DNA of 42,736 nt from Fibrobacteria bacterium (GCA_021155885.1 JAJNBB010000035.1:1-42736); one strand, 5' to 3'. Numbered from the stretch's first letter, positions 8,997 through 19,495 are shown. Translations and numbers: made by a program. Notes: generated by a model not told the origin, from the letters alone.

Positions 8997-10373
8997 TCAG
9001 AAGTGGGACAGGGGGGTCTTGCCGATCGCGAAGACGTTGAAGCCCTTGTCGAACAGGGCCTTGTGGTCCAGGATGTTGCGGCCGTCGAACAGGAAGGCGG
9101 GCGCCTGCATCGAGGCCAGGATGCGGTCGAAGTCGAGGTCTTTGTATTGCTTCCACTCGGTGAGGATCGCCACCGCGTGCGCGCCTTCGCAGGCCTTGTA
9201 GGGGTCGACCTCGAACTCCACGAAGGTTCCCAGGTCCTTGAGGTCGATCTTCGCCTGCGGCACCGCCTTGGGGTCGCTGACCACGACCTGCGCGTGCTCC
9301 TCGGCGAGTCCGCGCGCCACCGTGATGGCAGGCGACTCGCGGGTGTCCCCGGTGTCGGCCTTGAACGCGAAGCCGAGCAGCGCGATGCGCTTGCCGGCCA
9401 CGGTGTTGAACAGGCTCGAGAGGATGGTCTGCACGAAGCGCTGCTGCTGCCATTGGTTCAGCTTCACCACCGATTCCCAGTAATCGGCGACCTCGGTGAG
9501 GCCGTACGACTGGCAGATGTACACCAGGTTGAGAATGTCCTTCTGGAAGCACGAGCCCCCGAATCCCACGCTGGCCTTGAGGAACTTCGGCCCGATGCGG
9601 CTGTCTGTGCCGATGGCGTAGGCCACCTCGCCCACGTCCGCCTCGGTCTTCTCGCACAGCGCCGAAATGCTGTTGATCGAGGAAACGCGCTGCGCCAGGA
9701 AGGCGTTCGCCACCAGCTTCGAAAGCTCGGCGCTCCACACGTTCGACTCGATGATGTTCTTCCGGGGAACCCAGTGGGCGTAGATATCCACCACTTCCTG
9801 CCGGGCCTTCAACCCTTCGGGGGTTTCGCGCGAGCCGATCAGCACGCGGTCCGGGTTTTCCAGGTCGGCGATGGCCGTTCCTTCCGCCAGGAACTCGGGA
9901 TTCGACAGCACCTCGAAGTGCAGGCCCTTGTCGTTGGAGTTCAGGATGCGTTCCATGGCCTCCGCCGTGCGCACGGGCAGCGTCGACTTCTCGACGATGA
10001 TCTTTCCCTTGCCGGAGTTCGCCAGAATCTGGCGCGCGGTCTTTTCCCAATACTGCAGGTCGGCCGCCTTGCCGGCGCCCTCGCCGAAGCTCTTGGTCGG
10101 CGTGTTCACCGCCACGAAGATGATGTCCGCCTCGCGGATGCCGGCATCGACGTCGGTGGAGAAGAACAGGTTCTTGTTCCGCTGCTGCCGCACGACCTCT
10201 TCGAGTCCCGGCTCGTAAATCGGAATTTCCGGGCCGTTCCAGGCCGCTATGCGCGCGGCGTTGATGTCGACCACGGTGATCTTGTAGTCGGGGCACTTGC
10301 GGGCGATCATCGCCATGGTGGGGCCGCCCACGTAACCGGCGCCGATGCACAGGATTTTTTTCTTGAAGTTCAT
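8997..10373 (-). CDS. ugd: UDP-glucose 6-dehydrogenase, animal-like type
   Basis: Oxidises UDP-glucose to UDP-glucuronate with two NAD+, supplying precursors for polysaccharide or LPS. The 458 residues contain the Rossmann motif GAGYVGGPT at about 8-16, [11 protein letters not shown] near 129, [12 protein letters not shown] near 161, and the catalytic-cysteine motif FGGSCFQKD with Cys near residue 275, close to Cys276 of human UGDH. Long stretches such as [14 protein letters not shown] and [10 protein letters not shown] read like the animal enzyme rather than the short E. coli Ugd. The ATG at 10373 was chosen because animal UGDH starts a few residues before the same motif; an in-frame ATG at 10403 exists. 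No strong ribosome binding site is visible. It appears monocistronic and shares a terminator with the converging gene. Confidence 0.93.
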   Translation of the reverse strand: MNFKKKILCIGAGYVGGPTMAMIARKCPDYKITVVDINAARIAAWNGPEIPIYEPGLEEVVRQQRNKNLFFSTDVDAGIREADIIFVAVNTPTKSFGEGAGKAADLQYWEKTARQILANSGKGKIIVEKSTLPVRTAEAMERILNSNDKGLHFEVLSNPEFLAEGTAIADLENPDRVLIGSRETPEGLKARQEVVDIYAHWVPRKNIIESNVWSAELSKLVANAFLAQRVSSINSISALCEKTEADVGEVAYAIGTDSRIGPKFLKASVGFGGSCFQKDILNLVYICQSYGLTEVADYWESVVKLNQWQQQRFVQTILSSLFNTVAGKRIALLGFAFKADTGDTRESPAITVARGLAEEHAQVVVSDPKAVPQAKIDLKDLGTFVEFEVDPYKACEGAHAVAILTEWKQYKDLDFDRILASMQAPAFLFDGRNILDHKALFDKGFNVFAIGKTPLSHF

Positions 10374-10511
10374 TCCATAGCCCCACAAAGAGTCAGGATG
10401 CAATTATAGCCATTCCGGGGGGTGAGGAAGAGCCGCAAATGGCGGGCGCCCGGGTGGCGCGGCCGCAAGGTCGATGGCGCTTCCAGGGAATCGGAACGCC
10501 GGGGCGACGGA

Positions 10512-10567
10512 GTAGGGCCAATTCATGCGCCGCGGCATGATACCGCAGGTCGAATTATTGGCCCTAC
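10512..10567. repeat. Two-level palindromic intergenic element
   Basis: Outer arms GTAGGGCCAAT (10512-10522) and ATTGGCCCTAC (10557-10567) are perfect 11-bp inverted repeats. Directly inside the left arm, TCATGC and GCATGA (10523-10528 and 10535-10540) form a second hairpin. It lies 2 bp beyond the stop of the Smr gene, so it may end that transcript, but there is no T tract. It resembles MITE/REP-like palindromes. The rest of 10404-10569 shows nothing else recognisable. Confidence 0.75.
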
Positions 10568-10569
10568 AA

Positions 10570-10884
10570 TCAATTGATTTCGACCAACGTCGCCCCCGGA
10601 TTCTGAAAGTCCGTTCGAAACCGCCGCACCCGTATCTTCCATACGCTGGAAAGGGCGCGGTGGAGTTGCGACCGTATGGATTCCGGGCTGCGGTTGCTAT
10701 GGCCGTGCACGAGGCGCACGACCGCGCCCGCGCGGTGCCGCTTCAGCAGGGCCTCGGCGGCGGTGAGCGCTTCGTCCACGGCCATCCCGTGCAGGTCCAG
10801 TTCCTCGTCCACCGGGAACTCGGGGCTCTTCGCGGGCGTCAGCGCGAGCCCGCGCGGCTTGCGCCCATTGCGCGCCTTGCGCAT
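10570..10884 (-). CDS. Smr-domain protein
   Basis: Small 104-residue protein with a C-terminal Smr (MutS2-related) domain. The LDLHGM motif is near residue 29 and the second conserved block RLVHGHSNRSPESIRSQL near 57. The Smr domain is linked to nucleic-acid cleavage or ribosome-associated quality control; stand-alone members are often of unknown role. The usual HGxG motif here reads HGHS, so the second motif is degenerate and activity is uncertain. The N-terminus is basic (RKARNGRKPR). The ATG overlaps the stop of the upstream metallopeptidase gene as TGATG, so the two are translationally coupled. Confidence 0.75.
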   Translation of the reverse strand: MRKARNGRKPRGLALTPAKSPEFPVDEELDLHGMAVDEALTAAEALLKRHRAGAVVRLVHGHSNRSPESIRSQLHRALSSVWKIRVRRFRTDFQNPGATLVEIN

Positions 10885-11882
10885 CAGAGCTTCTCCTGGA
10901 CGGCGCGCACGGTCGCGAAGAAGGGATGGCGCGGGTTCCAGGCCTCGGCGGCGCGGCGCTCGCCGTACTTGGCCCCCGAGTTCTGCAGGTCGGCCTTGCG
11001 CAGCCAGGCTTTCAGGCGAAAGAGCGCCGGGCGGGCCGCTTCCACCCGCGCACGCGCGTTCCGCACGCGCCGCGCCTCGGCCTTCAGGCTGTCGGGCCAG
11101 GTTATCTTCGTTCCGGTTTTCAACAGAAAATGGATGTCGGCGAGCGCGGTGAAGCGCGGATCCTCCAGGCGCGCCAGCGCGGCCTGGGTCAGGATCTCGG
11201 CGTCCATCTCCCGCGTAAAGCCCTTGGCGTGCGCCGTCTCATGGCACGCGGCGACCAGACGCCAGTAGTGCGACGCGGGGTAATTCCGGTCGGGGATGAT
11301 CCCGATTTCGCCGAAGAAGGGATCGTGGAAGGCCGGACCTCCGTACAGCAGGCCGAGGGAAGATGTCCAGGGGCCCATGTCCTTGAAGGCGCGCACGGTC
11401 CGGCCGGGAAGCAGTCCGAGGGCGGCGAGGACAGTGTCGAGGCTGCCGTCGCAGGCGCGCAGCACCTCTTTCTCGGACAGGGCCTGGAAGGCGCGCCAGC
11501 GGGTCTCGCCGCCGAAATACCCGCCTAGGCGTTCCTCGCGCGCGCGCGTCCAGGCGACGAAGGCCGCGGAATCCAGGGGAGGGACTTCCACGCGCTTCGT
11601 GAGCGGCTCCCGCAGGCCCGTGGGCGCGATGCTGAGGGGAAAAGCCCCCTGCCCCAGGCCCAGGGCGATGAGGAACACGGGGCCTAGCAGGACGGTGGTC
11701 CAGCGGACGCCCCGGTGGGCCAGGATGCCGCGGGGCCGCGCAAGCGAGGCCGCCAGCACGACCAGCGCGGCCGCCGCGACCCAGAGCGAGGCCTCGACCA
11801 GCGAGAAGGGCGCGGCGTCGGAGACCGCGCCCTTGAGGCGCGACAGCGGCAGGCCCAGGAAGCGCCAGTATAGATCGAACAT
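10884..11882 (-). CDS. DUF3810-like membrane zinc metallopeptidase
   Basis: A 332-residue protein with two N-terminal membrane segments at about 29-50 (LWVAAAALVVLAASLA) and 62-82 (TVLLGPVFLIALGLG). A large soluble part contains HETAHAKGFTREMDAE near residue 220. The HExxH core with a downstream Glu is a gluzincin-style zinc site and matches the DUF3810 family as I recall it. The substrate is unknown. The ATG at 11882 gives MFDLYW; the open frame continues upstream only through the heptamer repeat at 11897-11924, which would encode an unlikely leader. It is coupled to the downstream Smr gene by a TGATG overlap. Confidence 0.7.
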   Translation of the reverse strand: MFDLYWRFLGLPLSRLKGAVSDAAPFSLVEASLWVAAAALVVLAASLARPRGILAHRGVRWTTVLLGPVFLIALGLGQGAFPLSIAPTGLREPLTKRVEVPPLDSAAFVAWTRAREERLGGYFGGETRWRAFQALSEKEVLRACDGSLDTVLAALGLLPGRTVRAFKDMGPWTSSLGLLYGGPAFHDPFFGEIGIIPDRNYPASHYWRLVAACHETAHAKGFTREMDAEILTQAALARLEDPRFTALADIHFLLKTGTKITWPDSLKAEARRVRNARARVEAARPALFRLKAWLRKADLQNSGAKYGERRAAEAWNPRHPFFATVRAVQEKL

Positions 11883-11896
11883 GTGGCAAAGATAGC

Positions 11897-12012
11897 GTTG
11901 GGAGTTGGGTGTTGGGGGTTGGGAGTGAACACCCGAAAAAGGACGTCCTGCCGCGCATGCTCCCAACGCCCAACGACAGGGAACCGACCCGGTACTGTTC
12001 CCAACCCCCAAC
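11897..12012. repeat. Heptamer arrays in inverted orientation (locus A)
   Basis: Left array: four consecutive 7-nt units GTTGGGN at 11897-11924. Right arrays of the complementary type: TCCCAAC and GCCCAAC at 11961-11974, followed in phase by GACAGGG (11975-11981), and TCCCAAC, CCCCAAC at 11999-12012. Left and right arms can pair. The locus fills the gap between the start of the metallopeptidase gene and tRNA-Ile2. Confidence 0.85.
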
Positions 12013-12035
12013 CCTTCTTACCTTTCTCCCCCGAA

Positions 12036-12112
12036 GGGCCCATAGCTCAGTTGGTTAGAGCAGACGACTCATAATCGTCCGGTCCTCCGTTCAAGCCGGA
12101 GTGGGCCCACCA
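12036..12112 (+). tRNA. tRNA-Ile2 (CAU anticodon, probable lysidine type)
   Basis: Complete 77-nt cloverleaf with encoded CCA. Acceptor arms are GGGCCCA and TGGGCCC, the anticodon stem is GACGA/TCGTC around CTCATAA, and the anticodon CAT is at 12070-12072. A CAT anticodon may be Met or Ile2. C4-G69 and C5-G68 in the acceptor stem, recalled as TilS determinants, and the sequence around the anticodon resemble E. coli tRNA-Ile2 more than elongator tRNA-Met, so Ile2 is preferred. Elongator Met is not excluded. Confidence 0.7.
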
Positions 12113-12173
12113 CTTTCGAGATGAGCGCGTCAGGCACAGCGCGTCCGCGACGACGCACCACCCCGGGGATGTC

Positions 12174-12767
12174 TTGAAAAAACTCGTTCTATACGGCGAC
12201 GGATTTCTCTGCCCCCCGGGCGGGTACGGGGAGTCGCTCATCGACCTCCTGGTGATGCGCCGTCCCGAGGCGGCCTTCACGGCCTCGCTTCCCGGCGAGG
12301 AGAACCTCACGCTGGAAGCGTCCGCGCGCGATCTTCCCCTGCTCGTGGGCAAGGCTCCCGATTTCATGTACCTCGGGTTGGGCGCCGGCGACATGCTGCG
12401 CGGCACGGACCCGGCCGACGCCTTCGCCGCGCTCGAGTCGCTGGTCCAGGTGCTCCTGCAGAAAACGCGCGCGCGCATCGCCGTCGCCAACCTCTGCGAG
12501 GCCTTCCTGCCTCCGGACGCGCGCGCCGCCGCCGTGGAGTTCAATTTCGCCCTTCCCGGGCTGCTTGGCGACCGCGTGCAGATCACCGACCTGAACGCCC
12601 CGGTGAACGTTTTCTTCGACCGCCACCGCCGCGGCAGCGGCGAAAAACGCTCCCTGTACGAGGGCGCGCGCGAGGGCGTTCCGCCCCGTTTGACCTCCAT
12701 GGGCCGCGTTTTCCTCTCCCATGCGGCCTACGGCCAGTTGGGCCTCGAGGAACTGTTCCCCGACTGA
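12174..12767 (+). CDS. Uncharacterised 197-aa protein
   Basis: Soluble protein, no signal peptide or membrane segment. It starts KKLVLYGDGFLCPPGGYGESLIDLL, has GLGAGDMLRGTDP near residue 67 and ends FLSHAAYGQLGLEELFPD. The GDG near the N-terminus, GAGD in the middle and a late His are arranged like SGNH-hydrolase blocks I, III and V, but block I lacks the usual GDS serine. That relation is only a guess. The start is a TTG at 12174 because the nearby ATG at 12169 runs straight into a stop; a GGGGA sequence lies just upstream. It lies 60 bp after tRNA-Ile2 and 80 bp before the next gene. Confidence 0.55.
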   Translation: MKKLVLYGDGFLCPPGGYGESLIDLLVMRRPEAAFTASLPGEENLTLEASARDLPLLVGKAPDFMYLGLGAGDMLRGTDPADAFAALESLVQVLLQKTRARIAVANLCEAFLPPDARAAAVEFNFALPGLLGDRVQITDLNAPVNVFFDRHRRGSGEKRSLYEGAREGVPPRLTSMGRVFLSHAAYGQLGLEELFPD

Positions 12768-12847
12768 AGATTCGGCATAAATGCCTCCCCGGAATAAGTA
12801 TTTTCTGTGTCCGGATCCGGGCAGGATTCCGGAGGAGGCGCACGCAC

Positions 12848-13183
12848 ATGGCCGAAGATCAAGACCTTCATGACCGGTTTCTACGCAAAAACCAGGCGCT
12901 GAGCCGGGCCTACGAAATTTCGCGCAAGGACAAGACCAAGGAAAAAACCGCGACCGGCGAGCGCGTGCCGGTGCTCGCCGCCTGCTACCGCTGCAAGAAG
13001 GAAAAGCTCACCCTGAAGTTCCACATCACCGAGACGGGACGCTCCGAGGGCGCCGTGTCGGTCTCGAACGAATACGTTCCCCTGTGCGAGGACTGCCAGC
13101 CCAAGAAAAAGAAGAACGAGCTGGAACTCAACCCCAAGCAGATTTCCTCGCTCCTGCGCGGCGCGATGAAAGGCCGACTGTAA
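12848..13183 (+). CDS. Small zinc-ribbon-like protein, 111 aa
   Basis: I do not recognise the family. The protein is highly charged and lysine-rich, with a four-cysteine arrangement CYRC near residue 46 and CEDC near 78, which could bind one zinc ion. The N-terminal half is predicted helical and the C-terminus ends LLRGAMKGRL. A strong GGAGGAGG site lies 10-15 nt before the ATG, which supports the start. The stop codon lies inside a perfect hairpin (13169-13193), and a long bidirectional terminator follows. A nucleic-acid or ribosome-associated role is possible but not shown. Confidence 0.6.
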   Translation: MAEDQDLHDRFLRKNQALSRAYEISRKDKTKEKTATGERVPVLAACYRCKKEKLTLKFHITETGRSEGAVSVSNEYVPLCEDCQPKKKKNELELNPKQISSLLRGAMKGRL

Positions 13184-13193
13184 GTCGGCCTTT
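13169..13193 (+). terminator. Hairpin with stop codon in its loop
   Basis: AAAGGCCGACT (13169-13179) and AGTCGGCCTTT (13183-13193) are perfect 11-bp arms with a 3-nt loop. The TAA stop of the upstream gene is 13181-13183. Only three T follow the stem, so it is terminator-like rather than a classical terminator. Confidence 0.6.
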
Positions 13194-13265
13194 CGTAAGG
13201 GCGCGATTTTGTCGAAGACATGAGGCCGCTTGCCGGCCGAATCATCGCGCCTGCGCGCCGCGACC

Positions 13266-13308
13266 CAACAAAAAAGGGCTTCCCAACGCGGGAAGCCCTT
13301 TTTTGTTG
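13266..13308. terminator. Bidirectional Rho-independent terminator
   Basis: A perfect 19-bp inverted repeat: CAACAAAAAAGGGCTTCCC is followed by a 5-nt loop and its exact complement with six T. It separates the zinc-ribbon gene (rightward) from nrdR (leftward). Confidence 0.95.
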
Positions 13309-13322
13309 TCCCCATCCGGACG

Positions 13323-13781
13323 TTATATGTAGTTCTGCTGAAGCACGCTGATCTCCGAAATGAACTCCTTCACTTCCTTGAACTTTCGGTACACCGAAGC
13401 GAAGCGCACGTAGGCGACCTCGTCGACGGGATGCAGCTGCTTCATGGCGAGCTCACCGATGGATTGCGCATGGATCTCGCCCTCGGCGGTAGGCTGCAGC
13501 TGGTTCTCGATGTTGTCGGCCATCTGCTCGATGGTTTCAGAGGAGACCGGGCGCTTGATGCAGGCCATGCGGAGCCCCACCAAAACCTTCTGGCGGTCAT
13601 AGGGCTCGCGTCGGCCGTCGTGCTTGACGACGGTGAACGGGGTGGTCTCGACGTATTCGTAGGTGGTATAGCGCTGTGCGCAACTCAGGCACTCCCGGCG
13701 GCGACGGATAGCCTTGCCGTTGCGGCTGGCCCGGGAGTCCACCACTTTATCTTCGTCGCATTGACAGTATGGGCATTTCAT
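13323..13781 (-). CDS. nrdR: Transcriptional repressor NrdR
   Basis: NrdR represses ribonucleotide reductase genes in response to ATP/dATP. The 152 residues show the N-terminal zinc ribbon MKCPYC...C at residues 3-34 (CPYC and CLSC pairs), RRRRECLSCAQRYTTYE near 26-42, then an ATP-cone domain from about residue 49 (VVKHDGRREPYDRQKV) to 139, ending YRKFKEVKEFISEI. The start at 13781 gives the conserved MKCPYC beginning and normal length; the frame is open for 16 further codons upstream. No obvious ribosome binding site precedes it. No ribonucleotide reductase gene lies in the window. The 172 bp upstream are AT-rich and hold no other gene. Confidence 0.96.
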   Translation of the reverse strand: MKCPYCQCDEDKVVDSRASRNGKAIRRRRECLSCAQRYTTYEYVETTPFTVVKHDGRREPYDRQKVLVGLRMACIKRPVSSETIEQMADNIENQLQPTAEGEIHAQSIGELAMKQLHPVDEVAYVRFASVYRKFKEVKEFISEISVLQQNYI

Positions 13782-13953
13782 GGGAGTTTCGTCGGCCGGG
13801 TAGCCAGAATATACCCCCAACGGGGCCATGAATCAACAAAGCATGTTGAAAATTCTGGGATAATTTCGCCTAAAATCTGCTAAATCCTTGATTTAAAAGA
13901 AACTAACGCTTTTTATCAACATTTTATAAACAATTGGCCTGCAACGGGGAAAA

Positions 13954-14433
13954 TTAGAAGAAATAGCGGGCTCCCAGTCCGGCCGTTCCGACGGCGCGGG
14001 TGTTGGGCACGACGTTGATTCCCGGGCCCATCTCCAAAAACGCCTGTATGGGGGTCCCTTCGAAGAAATAGTCGACGCCCAGGACGATGCGGATGCCGGC
14101 CTCGGCATGCCGGGCCGCGCGAATGCGCACCCCGGGTCCGTAATAAAAGGAGAGCTTGCCGACGTCCACGGCCACCAGGTCGCGCAGGTGCCACACATAG
14201 TCGCCGAGAATAGTGAGATTGGGCGCGTTGTGGGCGAGGTCGTAGCCGAGCACGCCGTTGAAGGCATTGGTCCGGCCCACGGGGAGCGAAAGGGAGAGTC
14301 CGGAAGGGGAGCCCACCACGAGGCCCGCGCCGAAGCCTTCCTCCGGTGAAAGCTGGCTCGCCGGGTTCGCGGCGAAGGCGGGGATCGTGAACAGCGCGGC
14401 AAGGATGAGGGAATTCAGGAAGCGGGTTTTCAT
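13954..14433 (-). CDS. Small outer-membrane beta-barrel-like protein
   Basis: A 159-residue exported protein. The signal peptide is KTRFLNSLILAALFTIPAFA with cleavage before ANP. The rest alternates short hydrophobic and polar strands rich in Gly (GVLGYDL, FYYGPGVRIRA, GTAGLGARYFF) and ends in an aromatic residue as barrel proteins do. The family is not recognised. It would have about eight strands. The sequence before the ATG reads TTTATCCCCC with no Shine-Dalgarno. The next gene, on the other strand, also starts after TTTCCCCC. Confidence 0.6.
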   Translation of the reverse strand: MKTRFLNSLILAALFTIPAFAANPASQLSPEEGFGAGLVVGSPSGLSLSLPVGRTNAFNGVLGYDLAHNAPNLTILGDYVWHLRDLVAVDVGKLSFYYGPGVRIRAARHAEAGIRIVLGVDYFFEGTPIQAFLEMGPGINVVPNTRAVGTAGLGARYFF

Positions 14434-14477
14434 GGGGGATAAAGTATTTGATTCCGGAGGAGGAGACAATTGGGGGA

Positions 14478-14565
14478 GGCGGTAGACTGTAGGCAGTGTA
14501 GAGCTACGGCGGTCACCAGACCGCCGTAACTTTCCGCCAACAACCCCCAACCCCCAACGACAGGG
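14478..14565. repeat. Heptamer arrays around a perfect hairpin (locus B)
   Basis: Left array: three 7-nt units GGCGGTA, GACTGTA, GGCAGTG at 14478-14498. Centre: TACGGCGGTC (14505-14514) and GACCGCCGTA (14519-14528), a perfect 10-bp stem with a 4-nt loop. Right array: CAACAAC, CCCCAAC, CCCCAAC, then GACAGGG in phase (14538-14565). It fills most of the gap between the barrel gene and the small membrane gene. Confidence 0.8.
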
Positions 14566-14590
14566 TTCGGCCCCGTAGTATCTTTCCCCC

Positions 14591-14866
14591 ATGACCTACG
14601 ACCGCTTCTTCGTGGCTTTTCTCATGTTGGCCGGGGCCTTGTGGCTGCGGCAGCGCGCCCGCAAGCTGCTTCCGGGCAGGCGCATGAAGGCGCTTTACGG
14701 CTTGATCTTGTTTTTCATTCCCGCGTTGGTCGTCACGCGCTGGGGAACCGACCGGTTGCCGTTCGGGGTTTACGAGCGGTTGGCCGTCGAGGTCGCCGCC
14801 TTGGCAGTTCTCTTCGCCGTGATGGCGTTCGTTTTCGTGAACCCGGAGAAGGAACAAAAGGAATAG
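14591..14866 (+). CDS. Small membrane protein, 91 aa
   Basis: Small hydrophobic protein with an N-terminal membrane segment at about 6-20 (FFVAFLMLAGALWL), a second at about 35-48 (LYGLILFFIPALVV) and a third at about 63-82 (LAVEVAALAVLFAVMAFVFV), ending in a charged tail EKEQKE. The family and function are unknown. The start follows TTTCCCCC without a Shine-Dalgarno. The frameshifted reading of the neighbouring permease would run antisense through this gene, which supports treating that longer permease reading as artefactual. Confidence 0.55.
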   Translation: MTYDRFFVAFLMLAGALWLRQRARKLLPGRRMKALYGLILFFIPALVVTRWGTDRLPFGVYERLAVEVAALAVLFAVMAFVFVNPEKEQKE

Positions 14867-14909
14867 CCGCAAAAGAACGCACGGCGATCTTGTTTGCGTT
14901 CCCTGTAAC

Positions 14910-16914
14910 CTAGCTGCGCATCTTCACGCGGATCGGCAGGATCAGGAACGGGATCCCCAGGTGGTACAGCCGGCGCTGCACGGCGAAGACGGTATTGTTG
15001 TGGCGAGACCCACGTTTCCTCGGGGAAGACCAGCTGGCCCATGAAGAACACGGCCTGCGGGAAGCGCTCGAGTATTTGCGGGGCCAGCTGCGCGCTTCCC
15101 TCGACGACGTCGTGGCTGAGGACGGTGACCCCCTCGCCGTAATAACCGTGCCGCCGGATGAAGTCGACGTACTTGTCGAGCTCTCCGCCCACGTGCTTCT
15201 TGAGGTGCTCGACTTCCTCCTCGCCCTTGAAGGTTCCGGCGTCGATGAGGCCAACTTCCATGAAGATGAAATTCTTGTACACGCCGCCGAAGAGGCGAAT
15301 GATGCTGAACAGGGTGTGCAGGCCCAGGCCGTCGAACCCCGAGACCAGCACCACCGCGGTCTTGGCCTTGGGGTCGTACTTGCATTCCTCGACGGCGGGC
15401 CCGGCGAGGCCGGGCATCGAGCTCTGGGACGACTGCGCGGCCTGCACCAGGCTGTCCATTTTCTTCAGCGTCTTCGCCACGCTCTGGTAGTAGCGCTTCG
15501 CCATCAGCGCGATGCCGACCAGCAGCAGCAGGGCCACCAAGGTGATCCAGCCGCCGTCGAAGAACTTGAGGATGGTGACCACGACCAGGATGAAGGAGCA
15601 CAGGGCCAGCGCGGTGACGCTGGTGAGCAGGCGGCGCTTCCAATGCGGGGTGTGCGCGCGCGCGCTCCACCAGTGGCGGGCGAGGCCCGCCTGCGACAGT
15701 ACGAAGGTAATGAACACCGTGATGGAGTACAGGATGACGAGGTAGTGGACCGAGGCCCCGGTGAGCAGGAGCACGGCGCCGGCCAGCACGCCCATCAGGA
15801 GCACGCCGTTCTGGCTGACCAGGCGGTCCGAGAGCAAGGTGAAGCGGGTGGGGAACCATTGGTCCAGGGCCATGTTGGCGAGTACGCGCGGCCCGCCCAG
15901 AAATCCCGCCTGCGCCGCCACGAAGAGGATGGCCGCCTCGGTGAACAGGGTGACCCACACGAAGGTCTGCGACAGCTGCGGATTCCAGCCCGAGGTCAGG
16001 CTTTCGAAGAACACCGCGTTCATGGTCTTGCCTTCGGCGGCCTGGACGCCGAAGAACACGTAGCACATCATGAGCCCCAGCACCATGAAGGCGAGAGAGG
16101 AGGCCATGTAGAGCATGGTGCGCTTGCCGGTCTGGACCTTGGGCTCGCGCAGGATGTTCATGCCGTTGCTCACGGCCTCGATGCCGGTGTAGGTGCCCGC
16201 GCCCATGCTGTAGGACCGCAGGAGCAGGAGGATCATGCCGAGGAGGCCGAGCTCGCCGTGCGTGCGCCGGGTTTCGGCGGCGGTTTCGCTCACGAGGGTG
16301 GGGAACTCCCACAGGTGGCTGCCGAGGCCGTACAAAACGGCGAAGACGTGGGTGAGGATGAAGACCAGGAAGATCGGCACCAGGGGAACGATCGACTCCT
16401 TCACCCCGCGGAGGTTGAGGATGATGAGGCCGCACAGCGCCGCCATCGCGAAGGGGATCTTGTACGGAAGCCATTCGGCCGGGAGAAAGCTGAAAATCGC
16501 GGCGGCGCCGCTGGCGACCGAGATGGTGATGGTCAGCACGTAGTCGATGATGAGCGCGCACCCGGAAATCATGCCCCAACGCGGGCTCAGCAGCTTGCTG
16601 GCCACGAGGTAGCCGCCGCCGCCGGCGGGGAAGAGCTCGATCAGGTGCGTATAGCTCGCCGAGATGATGAGCACGGTGAGGGCGGAGCCCAGCGCGACGA
16701 GCAGGCCGAGATGCGGGTGATCCACCAGCACGCGGAAGGCTTCCTCGGGACCGTAGCTGGCCGACGACAGGCCGTCGGCGCCCAGGCCCACCCATGCGAA
16801 AAAAGCGATCAGGGAGACGCTGTGAAAGGTCGTTCGCGAAGTGGGATCGAGGCCTCGGCCCAGCACCCAGATCTTGATTTTTTGGAAAAGGCTAAGCCGT
16901 TTGGTTGTGGGCAT
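14910..16914 (-). CDS. APC-superfamily permease with a frameshift near the 3' end
   Basis: Membrane transporter of the amino acid-polyamine-cation superfamily. About 12 membrane segments span residues 25-480, with GADGLSSASYGPEEAF near 45 and ELFPAGGGGYLVASKLL near 93. A cytosolic domain (AVVLVSGFDGLGLHTL, FIFMEVGLID) follows. The substrate is not evident; amino acids or potassium are both seen in related families. The start frame runs to EETWVS at about 15004 and then gives a proline/arginine-rich tail. In another frame from 15005 the sequence reads RHNNTVFAVQRRL...PIRVKMRS and stops at 14910, which looks like the genuine C-terminus. One extra base at about 15003-15009 explains this; the repaired product would be about 667 residues. 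It may be a sequencing error or a real lesion. Confidence 0.8.
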
Positions 16915-16950
16915 ACGGGCCTTTATTCGAGGTGCTCAAGGCGGAAAAAT

Positions 16951-19296
<2,346 letters not shown>

Positions 19297-19405
19297 AGCA
19301 TTTACGGCGGTTCCGGGCAAGCTCCGAGGCCGAAACGGCGGGGATTTCGCGAATCGCTGACAACGGCGGGCGGATTTTTTTCTAAGTTCCTTGCCCCAGC
19401 GATCC

Positions 19406-19495
19406 GGAAGGGTGGCCGAGTGGTTTAAGGCATCAGTCTCGAAAACTGAAGTACGGGCAACTGTACCGTGAGTTCAAATCTCACCTCTTCCGCCA
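19406..19495 (+). tRNA. tRNA-Ser (CGA anticodon)
   Basis: Complete 90-nt cloverleaf with a long variable arm (GTACGGGCAACTGTAC region) typical of type II tRNAs and an encoded CCA. Acceptor arms are GGAAGGG and CTCTTCC with one G-T pair. The anticodon CGA at 19440-19442 reads UCG codons. Confidence 0.95.

Noticed and set aside
10525-11268. Rightward open frame of 247 codons over the Smr and metallopeptidase genes
   Set aside because: Basic low-complexity protein without motifs, opposite two genes with recognised domains.
11897-12012. Possible CRISPR array
   Set aside because: Units are 7 nt and directly adjoining without spacers; no cas genes in the window.
12036-12112. tRNA-Met elongator
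   Set aside because: Not excluded, but the acceptor-stem C4-G69 and C5-G68 pairs and similarity around the anticodon to tRNA-Ile2 favour the lysidine-modified Ile tRNA.
12174-12767. Assignment as an SGNH/GDSL hydrolase
   Set aside because: The N-terminal motif reads GDG without the catalytic serine, so the function is left open.
14770-14909. Extension of the permease frame to 14770
   Set aside because: The tail is proline- and arginine-rich and lies antisense to another gene; the other frame gives a sensible C-terminus, so a frameshift is more likely than a true extension.
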